Virus record (IMG/VR): IMGVR_UViG_3300003891_000001
Span: 1 to 37,681 of that record
Strand: one strand, 5' to 3'
DNA: 37,681 nt
DNA from: a virus
Shown piece after piece: positions 29,257 to 37,400 of the stretch. A program made the position numbers and the translations under genes. Position 1 is the stretch's first letter, and each line of letters starts with the position of its first letter. The notes beneath the pieces were generated by a model, which was not told where the DNA came from, made no database searches, and saw only the letters and a list, made by a program, of their open reading frames with translations.

Positions 29257-29904
29257 ATGCCCGCAAGGTCGGAAAGGCAAATTTTGCATTGCCTAATGTT
29301 AAATAGTCTTCCTCAAACAATAGAGCATAGATTTCAAAAAGGAAATGTGCCTCATAATAAAGGGGAAAAAAATTTTGTAGAACGAGTTTGTCGTTTTTGT
29401 GGGAAAACTTTTTTAATAGCTGAAAGTGCTTTAAAGAGGAATAGGGGGATTTTCTGTTCTAAACAATGTTTTTATGATAATAAGAAAAAATTTAGTAAAA
29501 GAGCTATGGTCTTTAAATTGTATAAAGAAAGAAAAACTTATAAAGAAATTTCACAAATTTTAGGAATACCACAAAGCACAGTAGGATATTATGTATATAA
29601 ACAGAAAATATGTAATAGGTATGGAGATGGTATTATAAACGGGGCAACAAGGCAAAGAATAAAAAATCTGTTAAATATTAATTCTTGTGAGTTGTGTGGA
29701 TATGATAGAATTCTTGATGTTGCTCATATTGTGCCCAGGAAAGATGGTGGAAAATGGACTTTAGATAATGTTCTTATTCTTTGCCCGAATTGTCATCGTT
29801 TGTTTGACAAAAATTTGTTAAATGATGAGGAAAGAGAAAAATTAAATTCTATTGAAAGAGTTAAAAAAAGTTTGGAGGTGATGAAAAATTCCAGCAAAAA
29901 GTGA
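29257..29904 (+). CDS. HNH homing endonuclease
   Basis: 215 aa. Domains: a Cys cluster CRFCGKTF...FCSKQC (residues ~43-70), a helix-turn-helix (YKEISQILGIPQSTVGYY) and a C-terminal HNH (CELCGYDRILDVAHIVPRKDGGKWTLDNVLILCPNC). It cuts DNA to spread itself between phages. It starts MPARSERQ, matching the start of the adjacent gene (29888), so it seems to have captured that gene's 5' end. AAGGAGG before ATG. Its stop overlaps the next gene. Confidence 0.82.
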   Translation: MPARSERQILHCLMLNSLPQTIEHRFQKGNVPHNKGEKNFVERVCRFCGKTFLIAESALKRNRGIFCSKQCFYDNKKKFSKRAMVFKLYKERKTYKEISQILGIPQSTVGYYVYKQKICNRYGDGIINGATRQRIKNLLNINSCELCGYDRILDVAHIVPRKDGGKWTLDNVLILCPNCHRLFDKNLLNDEEREKLNSIERVKKSLEVMKNSSKK

Positions 29905-30082
29905 AAAACAAAGACGCATAGCAGGAATAGCTTTGTCTATAAAGCGTGGTGAAACCCCAAGATCATATTCTCCTGAAGCTGCAAGGATGGCCGAATCTAT
30001 GTCTGAAGAAAAATTGAGACATTACGCAGGAAGAACGAAGAGAAAAAAGAAAAGAACTTCAAGAAGAAGCAGAAGAAAATGA
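29888..30082 (+). CDS. Small phage protein (PAKSEKQ type), apparent ATT start
   Basis: The frame PAKSEKQRRIAGIALSIKRGE...SMSEEKLRHYA matches a well-known small phage protein type starting MPAKSxxQ. No ATG, GTG or TTG precedes it: the codon before PAK is ATT at 29888, with GGAGGTG 7 bases upstream, after a TGA two codons earlier. Extremely basic C-terminus (RTKRKKKRTSRRSRRK). Possibly translated from ATT or by coupling with the HNH gene; could be a disrupted remnant. Overlaps the next gene's ATG. Confidence 0.6.
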   Translation: MPAKSEKQRRIAGIALSIKRGETPRSYSPEAARMAESMSEEKLRHYAGRTKRKKKRTSRRSRRK

Positions 30083-30459
30083 AAAAAATAATTATTTTAA
30101 CATTGTTACTTTGTATTATACCATTAATAGCGATAGGGAATGAAATACCAGCTCCTTTTGCTAAGGCTAAAGAACTTGCACTTAAGGCAACACCAAATGA
30201 CGCAGGCAACTACATATTAGTCTTTGAGGGTTCTGACGCTTCCTACTATTTTTACTTGTTAGGTTACATACCAGGTAAGCAAATTATAGGCGTAGGCAAG
30301 TTAGAAAGTAAAGACACCGTCGTTGCAGAATACCACGAAGCGACAAAAGAGTTTAGTTTCTGGGTGAATGGATATCGCTATATGGATGTTGATAAAACAA
30401 AGGTGATAGAGTTTGCTTTTAAGGTATTTAGAGAATTGGTTGCAAGAAAACTAATTTAG
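30079..30459 (+). CDS. Secreted small protein, 126 aa
   Basis: Begins MKKIIILTLLLCIIPLIAIGNE, a clear signal peptide with likely cleavage after AIG or GNE. The mature part is beta-rich (NYILVFEGSDASYYFYLLG) with a helical C-terminus. No family recognised. Located just before the lysis genes, so it might assist lysis or alter the envelope. Coupled to the upstream gene. Confidence 0.6.
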   Translation: MKKIIILTLLLCIIPLIAIGNEIPAPFAKAKELALKATPNDAGNYILVFEGSDASYYFYLLGYIPGKQIIGVGKLESKDTVVAEYHEATKEFSFWVNGYRYMDVDKTKVIEFAFKVFRELVARKLI

Positions 30460-30468
30460 GAGACAAAT

Positions 30469-30927
30469 ATGGCTGCTTTAATCCCTGCAATACTTGGTGC
30501 AGTAGTTGGTATTATTCCTGAGATTGTAAAATTCTTCAAAACAAGGGAAGACCATAAGCACGAACTTGAAGTAATGAAACTTCAAATCGAAGCGACAAAG
30601 GTAGCAGGCGAACAGCGTCTTGAAGAAATAAAAGTCCAGAGAGACATTAGCGAAGCAGAGGCTGCCTATAAATTCGCTGCACCACCACAGAAATCAGGGA
30701 TTAAGTTTTTTGACGCCATTGTCTTCTTCTTTAATGGTCTGGTAAGGCCACTTGTTACTTACTGGCTCTTTATTGCTTATGTGGGTAACAAACTCAATTT
30801 AACCAATATTGCCTGGAGTGAATTTGACCAGGGTTTACTGGCTGGTGTTGCCTCATTCTGGTTTACTAACCGAGCAATGAGATATGCTGTTGGACAATTA
30901 GGCAGTGCAAGTAGCAAATGGTATTAA
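30469..30927 (+). CDS. Holin-like membrane protein, 152 aa
   Basis: N-terminal hydrophobic patch, then a charged coiled coil (EDHKHELEVMKLQIEATKVAGEQ), then NGLVRPLVTYWLFIAYVG and FWFTNRAMR, a pattern common in phage holins of the 3TMs type (RPxVTYxF ... FWFGNRAM). It should form pores for lysozyme release. Adjacent lysozyme supports the call. GGAGA upstream. Confidence 0.68.
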   Translation: MAALIPAILGAVVGIIPEIVKFFKTREDHKHELEVMKLQIEATKVAGEQRLEEIKVQRDISEAEAAYKFAAPPQKSGIKFFDAIVFFFNGLVRPLVTYWLFIAYVGNKLNLTNIAWSEFDQGLLAGVASFWFTNRAMRYAVGQLGSASSKWY

Positions 30928-31361
30928 CAGAAAAGGGATTAGAGTTAATAAAAATGTTTGAAGGTTTTAGTGCGACTCCCTATTTATGTGAGGCAGGCTA
31001 TCGAACTATAGGATATGGTCATGTTATCCGTCTTGGAGAAAATTTACAAAATGTTACTGAGACCGAGGCTACGGTTATTTTACTACGAGACATTGCTAAT
31101 GCAGAAAGGGCAGTTTGGCGTCTTATTGGCGTTCCCCTTGAAGCTAATCAGTATGATAGTTTGGTATCTTTCTGCTTTAATCTTGGCGGTGGTTCTTTAC
31201 AAAGGTCGACGCTCAGGCAAAAGTTAAATCGTGGCGAATACTACGAAGCCGCTGAGGAGTTTCCCAAATGGTGCTATGCAGGGGGTAAAAAAAGTAAGGG
31301 GCTTTTAAAGCGTAGATTGATTGAAAAAGAAGTCTTTCTATATGGAGATTATCCTATTTAG
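30918..31361 (+). CDS. Endolysin, GH24 lysozyme
   Basis: 147 aa. The catalytic pattern E-8-C-5-T is seen: E15, C24 in place of the usual Asp, T30 within FEGFSATPYLCEAGYRTIGYGH, as in P22-type lysozymes. Later QYDSLVSFCFNLGGG is also characteristic. Cleaves peptidoglycan. No signal peptide, so release depends on the holin. Overlaps the holin gene by 10 bases. Confidence 0.88.
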   Translation: MVLTEKGLELIKMFEGFSATPYLCEAGYRTIGYGHVIRLGENLQNVTETEATVILLRDIANAERAVWRLIGVPLEANQYDSLVSFCFNLGGGSLQRSTLRQKLNRGEYYEAAEEFPKWCYAGGKKSKGLLKRRLIEKEVFLYGDYPI

Positions 31362-31378
31362 GAAGGAGGTAAAAAGAA

Positions 31379-31537
31379 ATGTCATTACTTATAATTATTT
31401 TATGGGTTATTACATTGGTGATTGCTTTTGTATCGGGACTTCTGGTATATAGAAACAATGCAAAGAAATTTAAAAGACTTGAAGAGGAAGCCAAGGCTAA
31501 AGGAAAAACAGTAGAAGATTTAATTAAAGAATGGTGA
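31379..31537 (+). CDS. Small single-pass membrane protein, 52 aa
   Basis: ATG 31379 with AAGGAGG. Strong N-terminal hydrophobic helix (LLIIILWVITLVIAFVSGLLVY) followed by a basic and acidic helix. Could be a spanin component or antiholin. The block AGGAGGTAAAAAGAAATG at its start is repeated before the capsid gene at 33050. Confidence 0.55.
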   Translation: MSLLIIILWVITLVIAFVSGLLVYRNNAKKFKRLEEEAKAKGKTVEDLIKEW

Positions 31538-31564
31538 AATCTAAAAGAAAGGAGGTGAGCAAAA

Positions 31565-31723
31565 ATGTTAAAGACAGGCAAGGCACGGGAACAGGTAAAT
31601 GTTGATTTGGAGAGGGATAAGAAATTTTTGGTTGACCTTGACCGAGACCCTATTATTGGCTTCAATAAGAAGGTCACAGGTGTTTTAACCAAAAAACATC
31701 CCTCCAAAAAGAAAGGGAGGTAA
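31565..31723 (+). CDS. Small basic protein, 52 aa
   Basis: GGAGGTGAGC before ATG 31565. Charged with a Lys-rich tail (KKHPSKKKGR). No family recognised. Next to scaffold and capsid genes; possibly head assembly. Confidence 0.5.
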   Translation: MLKTGKAREQVNVDLERDKKFLVDLDRDPIIGFNKKVTGVLTKKHPSKKKGR

Positions 31724-31726
31724 TCT

Positions 31727-32284
31727 ATGGAGTGGGATTTTGAGGAGTTACAAAAAGAATACGAAAGACTAAAAAAGGAGTATGAAGAAGTCAGTAAGGC
31801 AAAGACTGAATATGATGAGGTTATAAAGAAAGCCTATGCTGACCCAGAGTTAAGAGAACCTTTAAAAAAGATTGCTCGCAAGGTTGCTGGATTAGAAATT
31901 CAAGACCCAGCTTACGAAAAGTATACTAAGGAAGAAATTTCAAAACTTCAAAAAGAATTGGAAACCCTTAAATCTGAAAAGGAAGTGGAAAGTAAAAAAT
32001 CCTATGCGAAACAACTTGAGAATGTTTTAAGTCAGTATGGTATCACTGGGGATGAAGTTAAGAAATTTCAAGAGTTTGTTTCAAGCACGGGTCTTGTTCC
32101 AACAACAATTTCTGGTTGGGAAATTGCAGCACAAAATTATCGTCGTTCTTTAGTGGCAGAACCTGTTTTTGGGAGAACAAAAACTTTCAGAGAGGCTGTT
32201 ACTTCAGAAGACTATCTTAAGAACCCAAGTCAAGCATTTGAGAAAGACTTCTTGAATGCTTTAAGGTCAGCAGGAAAAAAGTAA
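31727..32284 (+). CDS. Putative scaffolding protein
   Basis: 185 aa. N-terminal long coiled coil (LQKEYERLKKEYEEVSKAK...), acidic and Lys/Glu-rich, then a helical region and a basic C-terminus (FLNALRSAGKK) as in scaffold proteins that bind the capsid by a positive tail. It sits just before the capsid gene, split from it only by an HNH gene. Confidence 0.65.
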   Translation: MEWDFEELQKEYERLKKEYEEVSKAKTEYDEVIKKAYADPELREPLKKIARKVAGLEIQDPAYEKYTKEEISKLQKELETLKSEKEVESKKSYAKQLENVLSQYGITGDEVKKFQEFVSSTGLVPTTISGWEIAAQNYRRSLVAEPVFGRTKTFREAVTSEDYLKNPSQAFEKDFLNALRSAGKK

Positions 32285-32285
32285 G

Positions 32286-33053
32286 ATGGCATTTGGTAAA
32301 GGCTCTTTTCATCCGATGAATGATCCCAAAATTCGGGAAATAGTTAGCCAGAAAATAAAAGAAAAATGGCAAGATCCTGAATATAGGGATAAGGTTTGCA
32401 AAACTAAAGGACAGGTTATTAAGGCCTTAAAAAGGAGGTGGAATGATCCTATACAGCGAGAGAAATTTGCAAACAAAATTAAAGAAAAGTGGAGTGATCC
32501 CGAATATAAAAAGAAAGTAGGAGAGAAAATATCAAAAGGTAAAAGTTGGAATTTGTTTACAAAAGAAGAGCTTGAAGACCTTTATTTGAATCAGAAAAAA
32601 TCATCAGATGAAATTGCAAAAGAAAGGGGTTGCTCTAAAGGTTCAGTTTTAGATTATCTAAAAAAGTATGGGATAAAACGTAGAACAGTTTATGACTATA
32701 TCCCAAAATTAAGAAAAGCCTTTCTTAGAGAAAATAATCCTCTTTGGAAAGATGGAAAGACAAAAGTAGATAAACTTTTAAGAGAATGTGCAAAGTATGA
32801 ATTTTGGCGTCAATCGGTTTTTGAAAAAGACAATTTTACTTGTCAGAAGTGTGGACAAAAAGGAGGTGATTTAGTTGCTCATCATAAGAAACCGTTCTCC
32901 AAATTGTTAGATGAGGTAAAAAAGAATTTACCATTGTTTGGTTTGTATGAAGGTGCTCTTATCTATACTCCACTTTGGGATGTAGATAATGGCATAACAT
33001 TGTGTTTAAAGTGTCATAAAAAAATTCACAAGATAGGAGGTAAAAAGAAATGA
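32286..33053 (+). CDS. HNH homing endonuclease with NUMOD-like repeats
   Basis: 255 aa. Two repeats, IKEKWQDPEYRDKVCKTKG and IKEKWSDPEYKKKVGEKIS, are NUMOD3-like DNA-binding units. A helix-turn-helix follows (YLNQKKSSDEIAKERGCSKGSVLDYLKKYGI), and a C-terminal HNH: CQKCGQKGGDLVAHHKKPF...DNGITLCLKCHKKIH. Mobile gene inserted between scaffold and capsid. Start one base after the scaffold stop; its end overlaps the capsid ATG. Confidence 0.82.
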   Translation: MAFGKGSFHPMNDPKIREIVSQKIKEKWQDPEYRDKVCKTKGQVIKALKRRWNDPIQREKFANKIKEKWSDPEYKKKVGEKISKGKSWNLFTKEELEDLYLNQKKSSDEIAKERGCSKGSVLDYLKKYGIKRRTVYDYIPKLRKAFLRENNPLWKDGKTKVDKLLRECAKYEFWRQSVFEKDNFTCQKCGQKGGDLVAHHKKPFSKLLDEVKKNLPLFGLYEGALIYTPLWDVDNGITLCLKCHKKIHKIGGKKK

Positions 33054-34123
33054 CAGCGCCTTTTATGAATTATTCTACGCCCTATGGAATTTATCCTCCA
33101 TCTGTAGAGGTAGGGGCAAATGACATGCTTAATGCATTGTCAAGAGCAATCCCTTCGTGGGTCGTGGCTCAGAACCTTGGTAAGCTTTCTCCCCTTATGC
33201 GTAAACTCCTTACGATTGCAGAGGTGAAGGCTATGAGTTTCCCATTTATCAGCCAGCCAGTTGCAGGGACTCCTGTAAGTCATGCTCAATATGTAACGTA
33301 TGATGGAGCATTTAATGTTCCAACTTCTCTTGATGTGGACTTGACCAAAATGCCTACTTTCTATGCTAACATGATTCTGGATACATTATATGTTACGGAT
33401 ATTGAAGCAAAGGCATTTGAAGCAGGCAATCCCTACATGCTTTTTAACAACCTTAAAACAAGGGCTTCTCTTGTTTGGATTGGGTTAATGGATACTTTGA
33501 CCACCAATCTTACTGGAACAAGAGTGAGTGGAACAGAGGATACTAACAAGTTCTATGGACTCAAAGATGTTGTGGATGATGGAACCACGAATGCCAACTT
33601 TGGTAACCTTTCAAGGTCAACTTACACTTGGTGGAACTCCAAAGTCTACAATGCAACGAGTTTATGGACTGACTCTCCTTCTGCTTTTGTTTATGTGATG
33701 AGGGCCCTTGCTAAATTCCAAAATGAATGTTCAACAATGGGGATGCCAACTTGTGCTTTTACTTCTCATGGAGTATGGCAAAAAATTGCAGAGTCCTTTA
33801 CTAACATTGAACGTTACATTGTGGCTGATACAGGGAAACTTGAAGAAACCAGGCAGTATGAAGTAACAGGATTGATTGTTCAGGGAATTCCTATCTTTCC
33901 TGATCCATATCTAACTGAATCTACCATTTACTTTTTGAATTTCGATCATTTGAGATTCGACTTTGTGGATGGATATGTTTCAGTTGTAACTCCCTGGTAT
34001 AATATGACGATTGTAGGGAAACTGGCTTATCTGGCACTAATTATTATTGGCGGGCAACTTTGGAGTGATGCTCCAATTGCTTCTTTTAAATTGACCAATA
34101 TGCCAGCAGTTTCTAATGTCTAA
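33050..34123 (+). CDS. Major capsid protein
   Basis: 357 aa, HK97-fold-like by context: abundant mixed alpha/beta, FPFISQPVAGTPVSHAQYVTYDG (N-arm and E-loop-like), long spine helix and C-terminal beta (MTIVGKLAYLALIIIGGQLWSD). Follows scaffold and precedes the adaptor. GATAGGAGGTAAAAAGAA upstream of ATG 33050. No other gene in this position could be the shell protein. Confidence 0.75.
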   Translation: MTAPFMNYSTPYGIYPPSVEVGANDMLNALSRAIPSWVVAQNLGKLSPLMRKLLTIAEVKAMSFPFISQPVAGTPVSHAQYVTYDGAFNVPTSLDVDLTKMPTFYANMILDTLYVTDIEAKAFEAGNPYMLFNNLKTRASLVWIGLMDTLTTNLTGTRVSGTEDTNKFYGLKDVVDDGTTNANFGNLSRSTYTWWNSKVYNATSLWTDSPSAFVYVMRALAKFQNECSTMGMPTCAFTSHGVWQKIAESFTNIERYIVADTGKLEETRQYEVTGLIVQGIPIFPDPYLTESTIYFLNFDHLRFDFVDGYVSVVTPWYNMTIVGKLAYLALIIIGGQLWSDAPIASFKLTNMPAVSNV

Positions 34124-34147
34124 TTGATTATGGATTTGGAAGGATAA

Positions 34148-34173
34148 ATCCCTGGGAGAATAATCCCAGGGAT
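34148..34173 (+). other. Stem-loop downstream of capsid gene
   Basis: ATCCCTGGGA pairs with TCCCAGGGAT over a 6-base loop, 10 bp perfect, with no U-run. It may stabilise or mark processing of the capsid mRNA, or damp transcription of downstream genes. Confidence 0.6.
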
Positions 34174-34201
34174 ACCTTCGCATAGGGAGGAGGATTATGT
34201 T

Positions 34202-34519
34202 ATGGTTGTAGCCTTAAATACATCCGATAGGGAACTTATACTCTTTTCAGGCGGTATTGAGTATAAATTACCGATAAATGAGCCTGTAGAGTTACCAGAT
34301 GTAGTAGCACAACTTTATTTTGGATATGGAATTAATGTTGATGAGGATTTGATGAATTTATGTATCAGCAGATTAAAGCGTTATAATCCTCAAATCTTTG
34401 GGCTACCAGATTCCGATGTTTGGGATAATTATATCCAGAAGGTTGAATTTAATATTGATGCTATTAAAGCCAAGAAAGAAACTTTTGATTTAAGGGAATT
34501 CAAGAAAGGTAAGTTTTAA
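34202..34519 (+). CDS. Putative head-completion protein, 105 aa
   Basis: GGAGGAGG upstream; ATG 34202. Beta start (MVVALNTSDRELILFSGGIEYKLPINEPVELPDVVAQLYFGYGI) and helical end. Similar size and position to small connector or decoration proteins after the capsid gene. Family not certain. Confidence 0.55.
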   Translation: MVVALNTSDRELILFSGGIEYKLPINEPVELPDVVAQLYFGYGINVDEDLMNLCISRLKRYNPQIFGLPDSDVWDNYIQKVEFNIDAIKAKKETFDLREFKKGKF

Positions 34520-34524
34520 TATGT

Positions 34525-35106
34525 ATGACAGGACGAGACTATATTAATTGTGCAAAAGATAGTTTTTATCCCACTGAAACTTATGTTTCTGATGCAACAC
34601 TTGCAACTTTTTTAAACTATGCACGAAGGAAAGTTATTAAGCATGGGAAAATAGGTTTTACGGAAATATCTTTATCTCTGGTAGCCCAAACACCAAGTTA
34701 TACTTTAACTAAAGATTTACTCGAACTTTACAGTGTGCTTCTCGAATGGGATAATACAATCAGGTATTTATTAACTCCTATTCCCTGGGGTAGGTTTCCA
34801 CTCTCTACAAGCACATTTTTTGCTCCTCCCTGGAATTACTCGTTTATTCCTACAAAAACAGTAGGATTTTATCCATGTCCAGATAGGGCTTATAGTGCCT
34901 ATTTGTATGGTGTTCCTTTCCCATCAAAAACTTATACAGGCACAACTCTGGATGATACGGATACAGATATTACTACGGATAATTATCTTGAACCTGTCGC
35001 TGTTTTGGTTGCTTCAAGGCTTGCAAGTAATGACCAGAATTATGAACTTTCAGAATTTCTTGAAAGTAAATTATTTTTTGATATTATGAGGATTTCAAAG
35101 ATTTAA
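34525..35106 (+). CDS. Head-to-tail adaptor (tail tube A-like)
   Basis: 193 aa. Helical start DYINCAKDSFYPTETYVSDATLATFLNYARRKVI and later EFLESKLFFDIMRIS, the four-helix-like layout of podovirus adaptor proteins (T7 gp11 / P22 gp4 slot). It should bind below the portal and link the tail. Follows the capsid module directly. Confidence 0.62.
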   Translation: MTGRDYINCAKDSFYPTETYVSDATLATFLNYARRKVIKHGKIGFTEISLSLVAQTPSYTLTKDLLELYSVLLEWDNTIRYLLTPIPWGRFPLSTSTFFAPPWNYSFIPTKTVGFYPCPDRAYSAYLYGVPFPSKTYTGTTLDDTDTDITTDNYLEPVAVLVASRLASNDQNYELSEFLESKLFFDIMRISKI

Positions 35107-35107
35107 A

Positions 35108-36583
35108 ATGGCTAAAAATCCTAAAAGACCCAAAACTATTGCTAAGGATTTTGAAATTTTACTTTCACCCTGGGAAGGTCTTGTTACATCTCAAGACGCA
35201 TACACGATCCCTGAAACAATGTCTGTATGGATTGAAGGGTTACCTAAACTTACGGGTGCGATTGAAGGTGTATTGAAATCTACTACAAAGTATACTCATA
35301 CTAAAACGATTTCTGATTACTTTAATTTTGCTTTAAGTGATAATTTCCATACCATTCTGGATGGAACAAATTTAACCTTTTTAAACTCTTCTTTTGTCTC
35401 TGCGGGAACTTTTTCTACTACAGATACCATTTGTGATTTTGGTCTTCAAGGAAACACAGCAGTCTGGGTGGTTACCCGTAATTTTTTAATCACCTTTGAT
35501 GGGACGACTGTTTATAATCTAACTGGTAGAAATGTTTTAGGAGATGCAATTTGTTACTGGAAGGGTAGAATCTTTATAGGGAAGGATAGAACAATAACTT
35601 TTAGTGTTCCCAATCCTGATTACACAAATGTAAATAATCCTTTCGATACTGGGTCAGGTGCTGGATATATCACAATTAATATTGGAAGTTTTGGTAAGAT
35701 TTTAGGACTTATTCCTAAAGAAGATAGTATTTATATTTTAACAGATAATAATATCCTTGCACTTCTCGGAACAACTATATCAAACGACCCAACCCAATGG
35801 TATCTTGCGGAAGTTATTTCTGGTTATGGGCTTACAGATGTAAGAAAATGGATTAGATATGAACATACTATTTATTACCACTCCAATATTGGTATTGTTA
35901 GTATCATTGCTACTGCACCTGAAAAAATAGATGATGCAATTAGTAATTTAACGGATTCTATTTATGGAATTAACTATTTTGTTTATAATGGTATTCCTTA
36001 TATTGGAGTGATCGTAGATTCGCCTGAATCAGATAATAAAACTATTTGTTGTTACAATTTACTTTTTAAAAAATGGTTTTCCTTACCTTTGAATTTAACA
36101 ACTTTTGCAACCATTGAGAAAGAAACTTATGGAATTCAGGGAGCAAATATAATAAAATTCTTCGATTCTGATAAATATTTTCCTATAAAAATTAAAACAA
36201 AAACCTTCTTTAACCTTGACCAAATTTATTATAATTTAAGAACAATTTATCTTTATGGTAGGGGTAATAATGTTGTTAATTGTAATGTCTATGATGAAAC
36301 AAGTAAGGAATTGCAATTTGGTTTCAATCAACTGAATCCTGTTTCAAATTCACTTTTGTTTAGCAATTCTTATGGAGATTTTTTGTTTAATAATACTTAT
36401 GGGCATTTTATGTATGGACAGACTCCATATTTTTTCTTAAATGTTTATAAAAATCTTAATGAAAATTATCGTGGGATTAGAGTGAAACAATTTTATTTAA
36501 CCCTTGAAAGCGAAGACAATGGAGTTTATACAGAATTTATAAACTTGAAAGTTAAGGGAACTTTAGGAGCGAGGTATACATAA
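35108..36583 (+). CDS. Tail hub / tail tube B-like beta-propeller protein
   Basis: 491 aa, beta-dominated with repeated WxGR-type blades, e.g. AICYWKGRIFIGKDRTITFSVPNPDYTNVNN, PKEDSIYILTDNNILALLG and IRYEHTIYYHSNIGIVSI. This is typical of tail nozzle/hub proteins (T7 gp12 / P22 gp10 slot). Directly after the adaptor with one base gap. Ends at the next start. Confidence 0.65.
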   Translation: MAKNPKRPKTIAKDFEILLSPWEGLVTSQDAYTIPETMSVWIEGLPKLTGAIEGVLKSTTKYTHTKTISDYFNFALSDNFHTILDGTNLTFLNSSFVSAGTFSTTDTICDFGLQGNTAVWVVTRNFLITFDGTTVYNLTGRNVLGDAICYWKGRIFIGKDRTITFSVPNPDYTNVNNPFDTGSGAGYITINIGSFGKILGLIPKEDSIYILTDNNILALLGTTISNDPTQWYLAEVISGYGLTDVRKWIRYEHTIYYHSNIGIVSIIATAPEKIDDAISNLTDSIYGINYFVYNGIPYIGVIVDSPESDNKTICCYNLLFKKWFSLPLNLTTFATIEKETYGIQGANIIKFFDSDKYFPIKIKTKTFFNLDQIYYNLRTIYLYGRGNNVVNCNVYDETSKELQFGFNQLNPVSNSLLFSNSYGDFLFNNTYGHFMYGQTPYFFLNVYKNLNENYRGIRVKQFYLTLESEDNGVYTEFINLKVKGTLGARYT

Positions 36584-36981
36584 TGCCTTTTAGGATACCC
36601 ATGATATTAGAAAAAGACAATCTTTTGGCAATAAGGGATTATAATTCCTTTCATGCTTTGGAGCATCAGGATATTGCTAACTGGTTAAATGCTCTGGCTA
36701 AAGCAAAAGGATTAAGCATTGTAATAAGTTATTATACTTTACCTGTTTTAGACCCTAATAATCGTGAATCAATTGAAGCATTTTTTACAACAAATTGGAG
36801 ACAACACATAGTTTTTTATGATTATTTGAATAAAATTGGAGCGACTTATTCACCACCAGTGTTCGTGTTTCCTAAAAACTACCCTAGCGAAATATGGGAC
36901 TTAGATATTGAAAATCTGGTAAAATTGGAGTGGGAGGTGCATTTAAATTTTTGGAGGGCTATTGATATATTAAAAAGTTAA
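36583..36981 (+). CDS. Unknown tail-module protein, 132 aa
   Basis: Start shares a base with the previous stop. Mixed fold with several aromatics (HALEHQDIANWLNALAKAKGL). Between hub and ejection genes, so probably a virion or assembly protein. No family recognised. Confidence 0.55.
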   Translation: MPFRIPMILEKDNLLAIRDYNSFHALEHQDIANWLNALAKAKGLSIVISYYTLPVLDPNNRESIEAFFTTNWRQHIVFYDYLNKIGATYSPPVFVFPKNYPSEIWDLDIENLVKLEWEVHLNFWRAIDILKS

Positions 36982-36982
36982 A

Positions 36983-37387
36983 ATGTTGGTATCGCATTTA
37001 TTTGAATATATTTTGCATTTAACAAGAGGAACTAATGTAGGACTCATTAATGAACTTACTCCATTTTATGCTTTTTGTTGGGAAGTTGGAAATTATTTGT
37101 TTTTATCTGAAGGGAATAATGTATCACTTTGTATCTATTCGTTTTGTAACTTATCGGATGCTGAAAGGATAGTGAGTTTACCCTATCAACAGGCTCTTTA
37201 TGAGTCTGCCCTGGTTCTTTTAAGAAAACAAATCAGGGGAGATGTAGTAATACCTGATTTGGTTTGTGGGAAGGTTAGTAAAATAGGTAAAAATGTTGCA
37301 TTAACAAAATGGAGGGATTTGGGAGCTAAAAAAATTTTATATCACAAAGCAAAGTTAAACAAATTTTTTCTTATACCGTTAAGGTGA
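36983..37387 (+). CDS. Unknown tail-module protein, 134 aa
   Basis: Helical with several Cys and aromatic residues; a motif LVSHLFEYILHLTRGTNVGLINELTPFY resembles podovirus acetyltransferase-fold-like small tail proteins only faintly. Follows previous gene by one base. Ends 13 bases before the ejection protein. Confidence 0.5.
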   Translation: MLVSHLFEYILHLTRGTNVGLINELTPFYAFCWEVGNYLFLSEGNNVSLCIYSFCNLSDAERIVSLPYQQALYESALVLLRKQIRGDVVIPDLVCGKVSKIGKNVALTKWRDLGAKKILYHKAKLNKFFLIPLR

Positions 37388-37400
37388 AAGGAGGTAAATT

